Below the pieces are notes generated by a model, which ran no database searches, was not told the DNA's origin, and was given only the letters and a program-made list of their open reading frames with translations. Of a DNA stretch of 64,000 nt, positions 51,545 to 59,347 are shown one piece after another (the stretch's first letter is position 1; every line of letters starts with the position of its first letter). Origin of the DNA: Helicobacter sp. 12S02232-10 (lineage in GTDB: Bacteria; Campylobacterota; Campylobacteria; Campylobacterales; Helicobacteraceae). Made by a program: the position numbers and the translations under genes. The stretch lies in contig NZ_MLAQ01000002.1 of assembly GCF_002272895.1 (NCBI RefSeq), positions 218,352 to 282,351 of the forward strand. The letters are read 5' to 3'.

Positions 51545-52339
51545 ATGAACCCAAATCACAAGTCGTTATTTTTGCCTGCAAAACTCAAAGCTCCATTTGG
51601 CTGGATTGGAGGCAAGAGCAAACTGGCTAAAACAATTATTGAGAGAATGCCGCAACATCGCTCTTATGTAGAAGTTTTTGCAGGAGCACTCAGCGTTCTT
51701 TATGCAAAACCAATTCCTGACAACAAATGCACAGAAACGATCAATGACGCAAATGGCGATCTGATCAATTTGCACCTGATTATTCAAAAACGCCCACAGA
51801 GCTTCAGAAATATGCTCCAGCATATGCTTTGTTCCAGAAGGTTGTTTGATTTGATTGCAAAAGGAGTTTTAAAACCCAAAAATGACCTAGAGAGAGCGGT
51901 TTTTTATTATTACAGGCTTGTTATGAGCTTTGGCTCAAAGGGGGATAGTTTTGCAATGTCCAAAAAAAGAAAGCCCAAAAATATTTTTAGAGATTATCAG
52001 GTCTATAGCGATCGATTGAAGCGAGTCAGTATTGAAAATATGGATTTTAGAAAGCTCATCAAAGAATACGATAGCCCTGAAACTCTTTTTTATGCAGACC
52101 CGCCCTATGTGGGGACTGAAAGCTATTATAAGAACACGGGAGGGTTTGGAATAAAAGAACATCAAGATCTTTATGAGTTGCTTTCTTCAATTCAAGGCAA
52201 ATTTATTCTGAGCTATAATGATTGCGAAAGAGTCAGAGAGCTCTACAAAGGGTTTAGAATCGAAGAAGTTGGGGTGAGATATACGCTAAACCAAGCGCAT
52301 TCAAAAATTAAGAGCGAGTTACTCATCTTTAATTTTTAA
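51545..52339 (+). CDS. prophage D12-class N6-adenine DNA methyltransferase (Dam-like)
   Basis: 264 residues with the SAM site PFGWIGGKSKLAKTIIERMP, VEVFAGALSVLYAKP, and catalytic FYADPPYVGTESYY (DPPY). The order of motifs is that of the alpha/Dam class, ending with LSYNDCERVRELY. It occupies the right-end position where Mu carries its own DNA-modification gene mom, so may protect phage DNA from restriction. AAGGAGGGG precedes ATG. Confidence 0.9.
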   Translation: MNPNHKSLFLPAKLKAPFGWIGGKSKLAKTIIERMPQHRSYVEVFAGALSVLYAKPIPDNKCTETINDANGDLINLHLIIQKRPQSFRNMLQHMLCSRRLFDLIAKGVLKPKNDLERAVFYYYRLVMSFGSKGDSFAMSKKRKPKNIFRDYQVYSDRLKRVSIENMDFRKLIKEYDSPETLFYADPPYVGTESYYKNTGGFGIKEHQDLYELLSSIQGKFILSYNDCERVRELYKGFRIEEVGVRYTLNQAHSKIKSELLIFNF

Positions 52340-52377
52340 AGATCTTCAATGCTCTTTAAAGGGTCTTTTAACCCTCT

Positions 52378-52833
52378 TTAAACAGAGGGGAGGCTTAAAA
52401 AATCATTGCAAAAATTATCGCCTTCTTCAGAAATCCCACAATAAAACCAAAACGCTTCAGAACCAAAATCAAAAAGCTCATCAAAAATAAAAGGTAGCTC
52501 TTCTTGAAGCTCTTTTTTATCCAAAAGTTTTTTTTCTTTGCATCTCTTTTTGAGTTCAGTAAGGATTTTTTTGATTGACTCATCTCTCACATCTTTCATT
52601 AGAAAACCGCTCTTGCTTTCTTTTATAAAAAGTCCTAATAGGGCGTCTTTGAAGCTAAAGAAGCTGTTTGCAATCACTCTGAAAAAATCTAAAAACTCCG
52701 TTTTATTTTCTGAAAGAATCAGATTGCAAGAAGACATTCTTTTTAAGACTTCAGGGAAATCAGAGCAGGCTTTATAAAGCTCTTCTTGTTTGGCTTGACT
52801 TAAAGGCAATCCTTTGATGGTTTTTCTAAATTC
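52378..52833 (-). CDS. minus-strand unknown protein with a possible frameshift near its start
   Basis: The open frame (to TTG 52809, 143 residues from PLSQAKQEELYKACSDFPEV, helical, acidic) has no good start in frame. AAAGGAG with ATG at about 52831-52833 starts MNLEKPSKDCL and stops; adding one A to the A5 tract would give MNLEKTIKGLPLSQAKQEEL and join the frames. Thus it may be frameshifted, phase-variable or a sequence error. Convergent with the methylase. Function unknown. Confidence 0.45.
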   Translation of the reverse strand, partial: EFRKTIKGLPLSQAKQEELYKACSDFPEVLKRMSSCNLILSENKTEFLDFFRVIANSFFSFKDALLGLFIKESKSGFLMKDVRDESIKKILTELKKRCKEKKLLDKKELQEELPFIFDELFDFGSEAFWFYCGISEEGDNFCNDFLSLPSV

Positions 52834-52984
52834 ATATATGCTCCTTTATTTTTTATAAGATGATGTTAGCTCCACTCAGCTGTGTGTTGGCTGTGGTTGG
52901 ATTTAATTATTTATAAATAGTAATATTTTTTCTAAAAGAGAGAAAAACTCTTATAATTTGTAAATAAAAAATTAAGGAGCAAAA

Positions 52985-53629
52985 ATGATTTATTTCGAAG
53001 CACACGAAATTTTTGAGAAAATAAAAGACATCTTGGCGACTGATGGTATTTTAACCCCTAAAGACGTCGATGTTGCAAAAGCTTTGGGAATCAATGCAAA
53101 CAGCTTTTATCAAAAAAAGTTTAAAAACTCAATCCCCTATAAGGAAGTGATGAACTTTTTGCACGGCAGGAGAATTTCCATCAACCATTTCTTTTATGGG
53201 ACTGATCCGAACGATTGTCTTGAATCGTTTGAGCGTTATAAAATATTAAAGCTTTATACGGCAAACGGGAGTTGTGGATATGGAAGCGAAAACGAGAGGA
53301 TTGAATATAAGGAGCTCCTGTTTGATGAGAGGGCTTTAGAATTGCTGGATTCCAAAGGCTTTAGCGAAATCATTTATGCAGTGGGCGATTCGATGGAGCC
53401 TGAAATCAAAGACAGGGGGTTGTGTTTTTTAGACAGAACCGATCGCCATATCAAACAGGGAAAAACCTATGTTATTAGCACCATAGACGGACTTTTTATT
53501 AAACGTTGTTTTAAAAGAGAGAAAGAGTTGGAGTTGGTGAGTTTTAATGAAGCTTACGAATCAATGTTCTATGACTTTAAAGACGTTTCGATACTTGGCA
53601 GGGTAAAAGGGGTCTTGCAACGAGTGTGA
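52985..53629 (+). CDS. second S24-type regulator at the prophage right end
   Basis: 214 residues: an N-terminal HTH-like region (LTPKDVDVAKALGINANSFY) of the Bacteriophage CI N-terminal type and an S24 domain with Ser in YAVGDSMEPEI near 138 and Lys in GLFIKRCF near 177. A TATAAT box lies about 35 bp upstream. It is distinct from the left-end repressor and may control late, lysogenic, or host genes. Confidence 0.82.
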   Translation: MIYFEAHEIFEKIKDILATDGILTPKDVDVAKALGINANSFYQKKFKNSIPYKEVMNFLHGRRISINHFFYGTDPNDCLESFERYKILKLYTANGSCGYGSENERIEYKELLFDERALELLDSKGFSEIIYAVGDSMEPEIKDRGLCFLDRTDRHIKQGKTYVISTIDGLFIKRCFKREKELELVSFNEAYESMFYDFKDVSILGRVKGVLQRV

Positions 53630-53676
53630 AGAATTTTAGAAATCCATAAGCCGATTCGTTTAGGCAAAATTAAGTT

Positions 53677-53761
53677 GTAAATTTGCCACATAAAACAAAA
53701 GCGGTGGGCGTCACTTTGATTTTAAGCTGCAAATGACTTTTATTTTATGTGGCGTTTTACA
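53677..53761. repeat. right terminal end of the prophage
   Basis: Ends ...CGTTTTACA. On the reverse strand TGTAAAACGCCACATAAAATAAAAG mirrors the left end. GCCACATAAAACAAAAG (about 53677-53693) is an additional inverted copy of CTTTTATTTTATGTGGC at the end, consistent with multiple transposase-binding sites. Confidence 0.8.
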
Positions 53762-53766
53762 TTTTG
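53762..53766. repeat. right copy of the target-site duplication TTTTG
   Basis: Identical to 22528-22532 and directly abutting the right prophage end. Confidence 0.9.
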
Positions 53767-54696
53767 AATGTGGGCGTGTTGTTTTTGATGAGCTTTTCAC
53801 AAACCTTTCAAGGTCTTTTGATGATGTCGTTGTTGGTCGGGTTGTGTGCATCTGCTATTCAAATGATTGTGCCTTTTGGCGCTTCGATGGCTCCTGAAAA
53901 TGTTCGTGGGGCAACTATTGGAACAATTATGAGTGGGTTGCTTTTTGGAATTATGCTTGCCCGTCCTTTATCAAGCTTTTTTTCAGGTTTTATCGGTTGG
54001 AATGGGGTGTTTCAGATTTCAGGTGGATTGATTTTTGTATTGGCGATTATTTTTTTATTTGCATTGCCTCTAAAATCCCCCTCGGGCAAAATGAGTTATC
54101 CTAAATTGCTTGCTTCGATGTTAGGTTTGTTTGTTGCCACACCGATTTTGAGACAAAGGGGATTTTATCATTTTTTAGCTTTTGGAGCATTTTGTTTGTT
54201 TTGGATCGTTTCTCCTTTAGTTTTGATAGAAAAATTTGGCTTTGGAGCAAATGCTGTGGCTTTATTTACCCTCGTAGGCGTTACGGGAGCTTTGTGCGCG
54301 CCCATTGCAGGCAGGCTTGCGGATGCGGGAAAAAGTCGATGGACGACAAATATTGCACTTTTGTGCGTGGGTTTTTCGATGTTACTGGCTGCTTTGCCGA
54401 TTCAAAATGCTTGGGGGGCGTTCATTTGGCTTGCAATTTGTGGGATTGTACTTGATTTTGGTGTTTCCTTAAACCTTGTGGTAGGGCAAAGAATGATTTA
54501 TGCTTTAGCCCAAGAGATTCGAGCTAGACTTAATGCTCTTTATATGGTAATGTTTTTTATAGGCGGGGCTTTAGGGTCTTATTTGGGTGGTTATGTGTAT
54601 GCTCATTGGGGCTATGAGGCGGCTTTTTGTCTTGGAGGCCTGATGGGCTTGATTGCATTTTTTACGTTTAGGTGGAATTTAAGAAAAAACCATTAA
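53767..54696 (+). pseudogene. MFS transporter, 3' part separated by the prophage
   Basis: From AAT 53767 (NVGVLFLMSFSQTFQGLLMM) to the stop are 309 residues with about ten membrane helices. It includes the mid-loop PEN VRGATIGTIMSG and the second half of a sugar/drug-efflux type MFS protein. A GTG at 53749 inside the prophage end could start an N-terminally truncated product, but without the first two helices it is unlikely to work. Confidence 0.9.
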
Positions 54697-54728
54697 AATA
54701 TTACAATCTTATTTAAAAGACAAAAATA

Positions 54729-55394
54729 ATGAAGTTTTGCCTAAATATGGATACTTTTGTAATTTCAGACACGCATTTTGGACACAAGGCTATTTTAAAA
54801 AAAGAGCCTTTGCGTAAAACCTTTGCCAAAGAAAGAGGCTTCAAGGATTTTGATCTTTGTAGTGTTATGTTATGGAATTCTGCAGTGGGTAAAGATGATT
54901 TTGTGCTGCATTTAGGCGATTTGTATTTTAAGGAGGGTTGGCAACATCTTCCAAAACTTGCAGGTAAAAAGAGACTGCTTGTAGGCAATAACGACTTGAA
55001 AAAATACGTCCGCTTAAAGAAAATTGAAGATTGGAGCATTTGCAAAAAAGTTAAGCTCAAAATCGAAAATAAGAAAAAGATTTTTAGCAAGCTTGAAGCC
55101 AAATGGGGTAAAAGTGCGTTAAAAGATGAATTGCTCAATGCTGTTGTAATTGATTTGGGGGCTGAGAGGATAATGTTCAGCCATTTTCCTGTGATGGATA
55201 GAAAGAAAAATGATCGTTATGCTCCCACTAGAGATGTGCTTGATGATTTATATCGACTTTGTGATTGTTCGCTTAATATTCACGGCCACACACATTCTAG
55301 AAATACAAAAAACCCTTTTTGCCTGAATATGAGTGGGGAAAACGTAGGTTTTGTTCCTATAAGAATCAGGGATGTACTTTCAATACGCCCTTAA
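54729..55394 (+). CDS. calcineurin-like metallophosphoesterase
   Basis: 221 residues, or 215 from MDTF at 54747. The dimetal motifs are complete: FVISDTHFGHKA (D-x-H), LHLGDLY (GD), LLVGNND (GNxD/N), FSHFPVMD, and HGHTHS. Similar small phosphoesterases are phage- or host-encoded with unknown substrates. The 3' end overlaps clpA tail to tail by 29 bp. Confidence 0.82.
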   Translation: MKFCLNMDTFVISDTHFGHKAILKKEPLRKTFAKERGFKDFDLCSVMLWNSAVGKDDFVLHLGDLYFKEGWQHLPKLAGKKRLLVGNNDLKKYVRLKKIEDWSICKKVKLKIENKKKIFSKLEAKWGKSALKDELLNAVVIDLGAERIMFSHFPVMDRKKNDRYAPTRDVLDDLYRLCDCSLNIHGHTHSRNTKNPFCLNMSGENVGFVPIRIRDVLSIRP

Positions 55395-57573
55395 AGCTGA
55401 TTTTTAACCCATTTTTATCTGCACTTATTTTTGCATTCCCGCCGTTTTTTAGCGTTCCAAACAATATCTCATCACTAAGCTTAATCTTGATTTCATTGTC
55501 GATAATTTTACGGATTTCTCTTGCTCCTAGAGCATTTTCAACGCTTCGTGAAGCAATGTTTTGGAGGGCTTTTGAATCGATTTGAAGCAAAATATTTTTT
55601 TCTTTGAGTTGGTGGTTGAGTTCTTCGATATATTTTTTGGCGATTTTTTCAAACTCGTTTTTACCAAGAGGGTAAAACGTGATGATGCTATCAAGGCGAC
55701 TGCGAAATTCGGGGTTAAAAATATTTTTTAAAGCATTTTCGTGTTTGTTTTCATAGACACTGCTAAACCCTAAAGGATTGCTTTCCTTACTCCCAGCATT
55801 AGAGGTCATAATCAAAATCACATTTTTAAAATCAGCCTTATTTCCTGCATTGTCGGTTAAAGTTGCACTATCCATTATTTGCAGGAGAATATTGTAAATA
55901 TCAGGATGGGCTTTTTCAATTTCATCAAGCAATAAAACGCAATGAGGGTGTTTTTTGATCGCATCAATCATCAAGCCCCCTTGTTCAAAGCCCACATATC
56001 CTGCTGGAGCACCGATCAGTCTTGAAACGCTGTGACTTTCCATATATTCGCTCATATCAAATTTCTCAAAATGCAATCCCAACGCTTTGGCAAGCTCTTT
56101 ACTGAGTTCAGTTTTCCCCACCCCGCTAGGTCCCACAAATAAAAAATTTCCAATAGGGCGATGGAGTGCCCCCAAACCGGCTTTGTTGGTTTTGATGGCT
56201 TGAGTAAGTGCATCAATAGCTTTATCTTGGGAGAAGATTTTTGCTTTAAGTTTGGAAGCAAGATTTTTTAACAATCCTCTCTCATCGCTACTCACTTGAG
56301 ATTTTGGGATATTGACGCTTTTTGAGATGATATTTTCTATGTCTTGTTTGCTGATTGTCCTGCTTTTTTTATGAGATGATATTTTTTTGTTCGCCCCGAC
56401 TTCATCCATCAAATCAATCGCCTTATCAGGTAGGAATTTGTCGCTGATATAGCGTTCTGAAAGATCCACGCACGCCTTGAGGGCTTCAGGAGTATAGGCA
56501 ATGTCGTGATATTTCTCATAAATGGGAGCCAAACCTTTGATGATTTCATAGCAAGATTCCAAACTCGGCTCATTGACTTCGACTTTTGAAAAACGCCTTG
56601 ATAATGCCTTGTCTTTGTCAAAGTAGTTTTTGTATTCGCTAAATGTGGTTGCTCCAATACATCGAAGCGTTCCGTTTGCAAGCATTGGCTTGAGTAGATT
56701 GGAAGCATCCAAGCTACCCCCTGATGTCGCACCTGCTCCCACTATGGTATGGATTTCATCAATAAAAAGGATGGCTTGAGGCATTTGCTCAATCTCAGAA
56801 AGAATGCCTTTAAGGCGTTTTTCAAAATCCCCTCTGTATTTGCTTCCTGCGACCATACTCCCTAAATCAAGAGCAAATATCTGGCAGTTGTGCAAGACTT
56901 TAGGGGCTTTTTTTTGTGCGATTTCTAAAGCGATTCCCTCCGCGATGGCTGTTTTTCCCACACCAGGCTCACCTACAAGGATAGGGTTATTTTTTTTGCG
57001 GCGGCATAAGATTTCACTCACGCGTGCTGTCTCATTCTCTCTCCCGATAACCGGATCGATTTTACCGCTTTTGGCTAGTTCAACGAGATTTTTGCTGTAT
57101 TTTTTCAGATAACTTTCTGCATTTGGCGAAGTTTGAGATTTATCTTCATCAGTAATTTTTTCAAGAATATCCAAACGAGTGATTCCTTGAGAAGCCATCA
57201 ATTTTGCTGTATAGCTGTTTTCTTCCTGCAATATAAAAGCGAGTAAATCACTCACTTCTAAGATTTTTTGGTTTGAATTGCTAGCGTGTTCGATCATTGA
57301 TGTGAAAACCCGATCAAGCGCGGGAGTTTGAGAGGGAAGAGAGATTTCTTGGGCTTTAGAAACAGGGATGTGATTGGCCAAGTAAATCCGCACGATTTTT
57401 TCCATCTGCAAAATATCTGCACCGCAAGCCTTAAGTAACTCTTCCCCTTTCTGATTGCCCAATACGGCTAAAAAAAGGTGTTCGATAGTGAGAATTTCGT
57501 GTTTCATTTCTCTAGCGGTTTCAACGGCTTCATTGATAGTTTGGGTTAAATTCGGGCTGATGAGGTGATTCAA
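55366..57573 (-). CDS. clpA: ATP-dependent Clp protease ATP-binding subunit ClpA
   Basis: 735 residues: an N-terminal ClpN domain (1-145), first AAA module with Walker A GEPGVGKT near 210 and Walker B LFIDEIHTIVGAGA, a second with GPSGVGKTE near 485 and LLLDEIEKAHPD, and a C-terminal D2-small domain. It unfolds substrates for ClpP. ClpS lies 9 bp upstream. Length is typical of ClpA without the ClpB middle domain. Confidence 0.93.
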   Translation of the reverse strand: MNHLISPNLTQTINEAVETAREMKHEILTIEHLFLAVLGNQKGEELLKACGADILQMEKIVRIYLANHIPVSKAQEISLPSQTPALDRVFTSMIEHASNSNQKILEVSDLLAFILQEENSYTAKLMASQGITRLDILEKITDEDKSQTSPNAESYLKKYSKNLVELAKSGKIDPVIGRENETARVSEILCRRKKNNPILVGEPGVGKTAIAEGIALEIAQKKAPKVLHNCQIFALDLGSMVAGSKYRGDFEKRLKGILSEIEQMPQAILFIDEIHTIVGAGATSGGSLDASNLLKPMLANGTLRCIGATTFSEYKNYFDKDKALSRRFSKVEVNEPSLESCYEIIKGLAPIYEKYHDIAYTPEALKACVDLSERYISDKFLPDKAIDLMDEVGANKKISSHKKSRTISKQDIENIISKSVNIPKSQVSSDERGLLKNLASKLKAKIFSQDKAIDALTQAIKTNKAGLGALHRPIGNFLFVGPSGVGKTELSKELAKALGLHFEKFDMSEYMESHSVSRLIGAPAGYVGFEQGGLMIDAIKKHPHCVLLLDEIEKAHPDIYNILLQIMDSATLTDNAGNKADFKNVILIMTSNAGSKESNPLGFSSVYENKHENALKNIFNPEFRSRLDSIITFYPLGKNEFEKIAKKYIEELNHQLKEKNILLQIDSKALQNIASRSVENALGAREIRKIIDNEIKIKLSDEILFGTLKNGGNAKISADKNGLKISFKGVLKVHP

Positions 57574-57582
57574 TTTTCTCTC

Positions 57583-57882
57583 CTAATTCAGATCTTGAGT
57601 GATGATTTTAAGAGGAAAGCGATGTTTTTGGGCTCTCTGCTTGGCAGTTTTGGCTTTGAATTCAGCAATATCATAAGGATAGATACCACATACCCCACTC
57701 CCGTTTCGATGAACGCTGAGCATAATTTCTGTAGCCTCATTGTAGGATTTCTCAAAAATATCCATCAAGATTTTTATTACAAACTCCATTGTCGTATAAT
57801 CATCATTCAATAAGACCACTTTGGACATTTTAGGTTCTTGTAAAAAAAGTTCAATTTCTGCTTGTGTATTGATCTGTGCCAT
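57583..57882 (-). CDS. clpS: ClpS adaptor for N-degron substrates
   Basis: 99 residues with MSKVVLLNDDYTTMEFVIKI and MLSVHRNGSGVCGIY, the ClpS core (NDDyT, HxxG). It binds N-terminal destabilising residues and delivers substrates to ClpA. First gene of the clpS-clpA operon. Confidence 0.92.
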   Translation of the reverse strand: MAQINTQAEIELFLQEPKMSKVVLLNDDYTTMEFVIKILMDIFEKSYNEATEIMLSVHRNGSGVCGIYPYDIAEFKAKTAKQRAQKHRFPLKIITQDLN

Positions 57883-57955
57883 AAAATTCCCAAAAAATAT
57901 TTTCTATTGATTGTCTATAATTTTACCAAATTTTATTAACTGAAAGGAGCGGTTT

Positions 57956-58621
57956 TTGAAGACCCTATTCATCAGTGCCACTAACACAAACATTGGCAAA
58001 ACTTATACAGCAACCTTATTGAGCGATTATTGCAATCAGATGGGGATTAAAACCCTTGTAGCCAAGCCTATTGAGACGGGCGATGAGGGGGGGATTTTAC
58101 CAGATTGTCATATTCATTTACACAGAGGAAAAAAAGTTTTTCCTGATTTGTCTTTGGATGACATTAATTTTTATCGCTACCATCTTCCTGCCTCTCCTTT
58201 TGTAGCGCAATTATCACAACCCCAAGCCCCAAAAGTGGATTTTGAGTATATTAAGCAAAAGATTGGAGATTTGGGTTTAAAATGTGATTTTTTGATCATT
58301 GAGGGGGCAGGGGGTATAATGGTCCCTATTGATGGGAAGCGTAATATGTTTGATTTAGCCCAATATCTAGAGTCTCCTATGCTTCTTGTAAGCGGGGATA
58401 GACTTGGAATGATTAATGATTTGCTTTTAAATCGGGCATTTTTAGAATCAAAGGACATTTTTTGCACGTATGCAGTGAATACATTTGATTTTAAGAGCTA
58501 TGAGAAAATCAGCAAGCCCTATATAGACTATCTCAATCAGATTTCCCAAAATCAGATTTACCATCTTCAATCTGATATTTCCCAAATCGTTTCAAAGATA
58601 TTTTCTTTTTATGGGAATTAG
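57956..58621 (+). CDS. bioD: dethiobiotin synthetase
   Basis: 221 residues from TTG 57956, preceded by GAAAGGAGC: MKTLFISATNTNIGKTYTAT holds the P-loop (TNTNIGKT). Later KPIETGDE and EGAGGIMVPIDG are diagnostic. The enzyme closes the ureido ring in biotin synthesis. Confidence 0.93.
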   Translation: MKTLFISATNTNIGKTYTATLLSDYCNQMGIKTLVAKPIETGDEGGILPDCHIHLHRGKKVFPDLSLDDINFYRYHLPASPFVAQLSQPQAPKVDFEYIKQKIGDLGLKCDFLIIEGAGGIMVPIDGKRNMFDLAQYLESPMLLVSGDRLGMINDLLLNRAFLESKDIFCTYAVNTFDFKSYEKISKPYIDYLNQISQNQIYHLQSDISQIVSKIFSFYGN

Positions 58622-58777
58622 CAAGAGAAAAACGATATGACAAAAACAATTAAGAATCATAAATCTATCTCTTTAAAATTTGCAATCAGCCAACAATAGA
58701 AATTAATAAGAATGATAAAGCCCAGAATAATCATTGGGCTTAATAATGTGCAAGCGAGAGAAAAAACAATCATAGAG

Positions 58778-58802
58778 GGTAGGTTTGCTTGCCAACCTAC
58801 CC
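58778..58802 (-). terminator. terminator hairpin of toxin mRNA copy 1
   Basis: GGGTAGGTT and AACCTACCC form a 9-bp stem 13 bp past the toxin stop; on the minus strand it is followed by TCTATGATTGTTTTTTC, a U-rich tract. Copy 2 is identical at 59086-59110. Confidence 0.65.
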
Positions 58803-58814
58803 TAATAACAAAAA

Positions 58815-58874
58815 TCAACAAACTTTTGTTATTATTAAGCAAATTAATGCTATAATAATGATTGTTTTTAACAT
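58815..58874 (-). CDS. candidate Ibs-like type I toxin peptide, copy 1
   Basis: On the minus strand AAAGGAGG (58890-58883) lies eight bases before ATG 58874, which opens MLKTIIIIALICLIITKVC and TGA: 19 residues, one membrane helix. E. coli Ibs toxins are likewise 18-19-residue hydrophobic peptides in tandem repeats. A TATAGAAT -10 box (58961-58954) starts an mRNA near 58947 with a long hairpin (58893-58945) directly before the ribosome site. TATAAT on the plus strand at 58851-58856, inside the ORF, would make an antisense RNA covering the ribosome site. No protein-level evidence is available. Confidence 0.7.
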   Translation of the reverse strand: MLKTIIIIALICLIITKVC

Positions 58875-58999
58875 TATTTGAACCTCCTTTCGGAAGCTCA
58901 AATTCTCTCTGTGAAGCTGGTGACTTCAAAGAGAGTACGAGCTTCACAATCATATTCTATACAAAAATCATTTAAATTTCACTGATTTGTTATTTTTTT
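58863..58999 (+). ncRNA. candidate antitoxin antisense RNA, copy 1
   Basis: Predicted to start about 7 bases after TATAAT 58851-58856 and to run through the complement of the toxin ATG, AAAGGAGG and 5' hairpin. GAAGCTC (58893-58899) pairs with GAGCTTC (58939-58945), and a distal stem AAATCA/TGATTT (58965-58970, 58983-58988) followed by T7 could be the terminator. The hairpin loop differs from copy 2. Confidence 0.55.
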
Positions 59000-59122
59000 A
59001 TTTAATGTATCCAATGGAGTCAATCAAGAATATATATAGTATTTTTGATTTAAGAATGCAAGCGAGAGAAAAAACAATCATAGAGGGTAGGTTTGCTTGC
59101 CAACCTACCCTAATAACAAAAA

Positions 59123-59182
59123 TCAACAAACTTTTGTTATTATTAAGCAAATTAATGCTATAATAATGACCGTTTTAATCAT
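59123..59182 (-). CDS. candidate Ibs-like type I toxin peptide, copy 2
   Basis: AAAGGAGG (59196-59189) lies six bases before ATG 59182, which opens MIKTVIIIALICLIITKVC and TGA. It differs from copy 1 only at residues 2 and 5 (Leu/Ile and Ile/Val), conservative changes consistent with selection for a hydrophobic peptide. Upstream hairpin, -10 box and opposite TATAAT (59159-59164) are as in copy 1. Confidence 0.7.
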   Translation of the reverse strand: MIKTVIIIALICLIITKVC

Positions 59183-59305
59183 TTTAAGCCTCCTTTCGGA
59201 AGCTCAAATTCTCTCTGTGAAGCTACGGACTTCAAAGAGAGTACGAGCTTCACAATCATATTCTATACAAAAATCATTTAAACCTCACTGATTTGTTATT
59301 TTTTT
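59171..59305 (+). ncRNA. candidate antitoxin antisense RNA, copy 2
   Basis: Counterpart of the copy 1 RNA, from the TATAAT at 59159-59164 to the AAATCA/TGATTT stem and T tract at about 59271-59303. Its hairpin loop reads CTACGGA rather than CTGGTGA, so each RNA may silence mainly its own mRNA. Confidence 0.55.
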
Positions 59306-59347
59306 ATTTAATGTATCCAATAGAACCAATAATAAAATAGTCTTTAA

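Larger units (their letters stand above)
22533..53761. mobile_element. complete Mu-like transposable prophage, about 31.2 kb
   Basis: Both ends are TGTA...TACA, flanked by TTTTG. Reading inward, left TGTATAGTTT CATATAAAATAGAAG and right (reverse strand) TGTAAAACGC CACATAAAATAAAAG agree over the inner 15 bp with two mismatches. The content covers MuA, MuB, Gam, GemA, Mor, terminase, portal, gpF/gpG-like, protease-scaffold, major head protein, lysis, and tail modules plus repressors. No tail sheath or Mu-type baseplate genes are seen; with a tail tube, chaperone frameshift and long tape measure this resembles transposable siphophages. All essential modules seem intact, so it may still be active. 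Confidence 0.93.
58749..59321. repeat. tandem duplicated ~265-bp element (two type I toxin-antitoxin units)
   Basis: Copy 1 58749-59015 and copy 2 59057-59321 are near-identical, separated by 41 bp. Substitutions cluster in two places: the hairpin loop (CTGGTGA in copy 1, CTACGGA in copy 2 at about 58917 and 59223) and the ribosome-site-to-ORF leader. Outside these the copies are almost invariant. Each contains a minus-strand 19-codon hydrophobic ORF, a structured leader, and an opposing promoter. Confidence 0.85.

Noticed and set aside
53749..54696. Treating the right-hand MFS ORF as an intact gene starting at GTG 53749
   Set aside because: The first six codons are prophage DNA; joining the flanks at the TTTTG duplication shows it is the 3' part of the gene beginning at 22293.
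58657..58953. 98-residue minus-strand ORF through the first tandem unit
   Set aside because: It overlaps the toxin mRNA in another frame, is not open in copy 2, and crosses the terminator hairpin; the 19-codon ORF with a perfect ribosome site present in both copies explains the region better.
58749..59321. CRISPR or insertion sequence explanation for the duplicated 265-bp unit
   Set aside because: Only two long copies, no spacers, no transposase, and a clear shared gene/antisense organisation.
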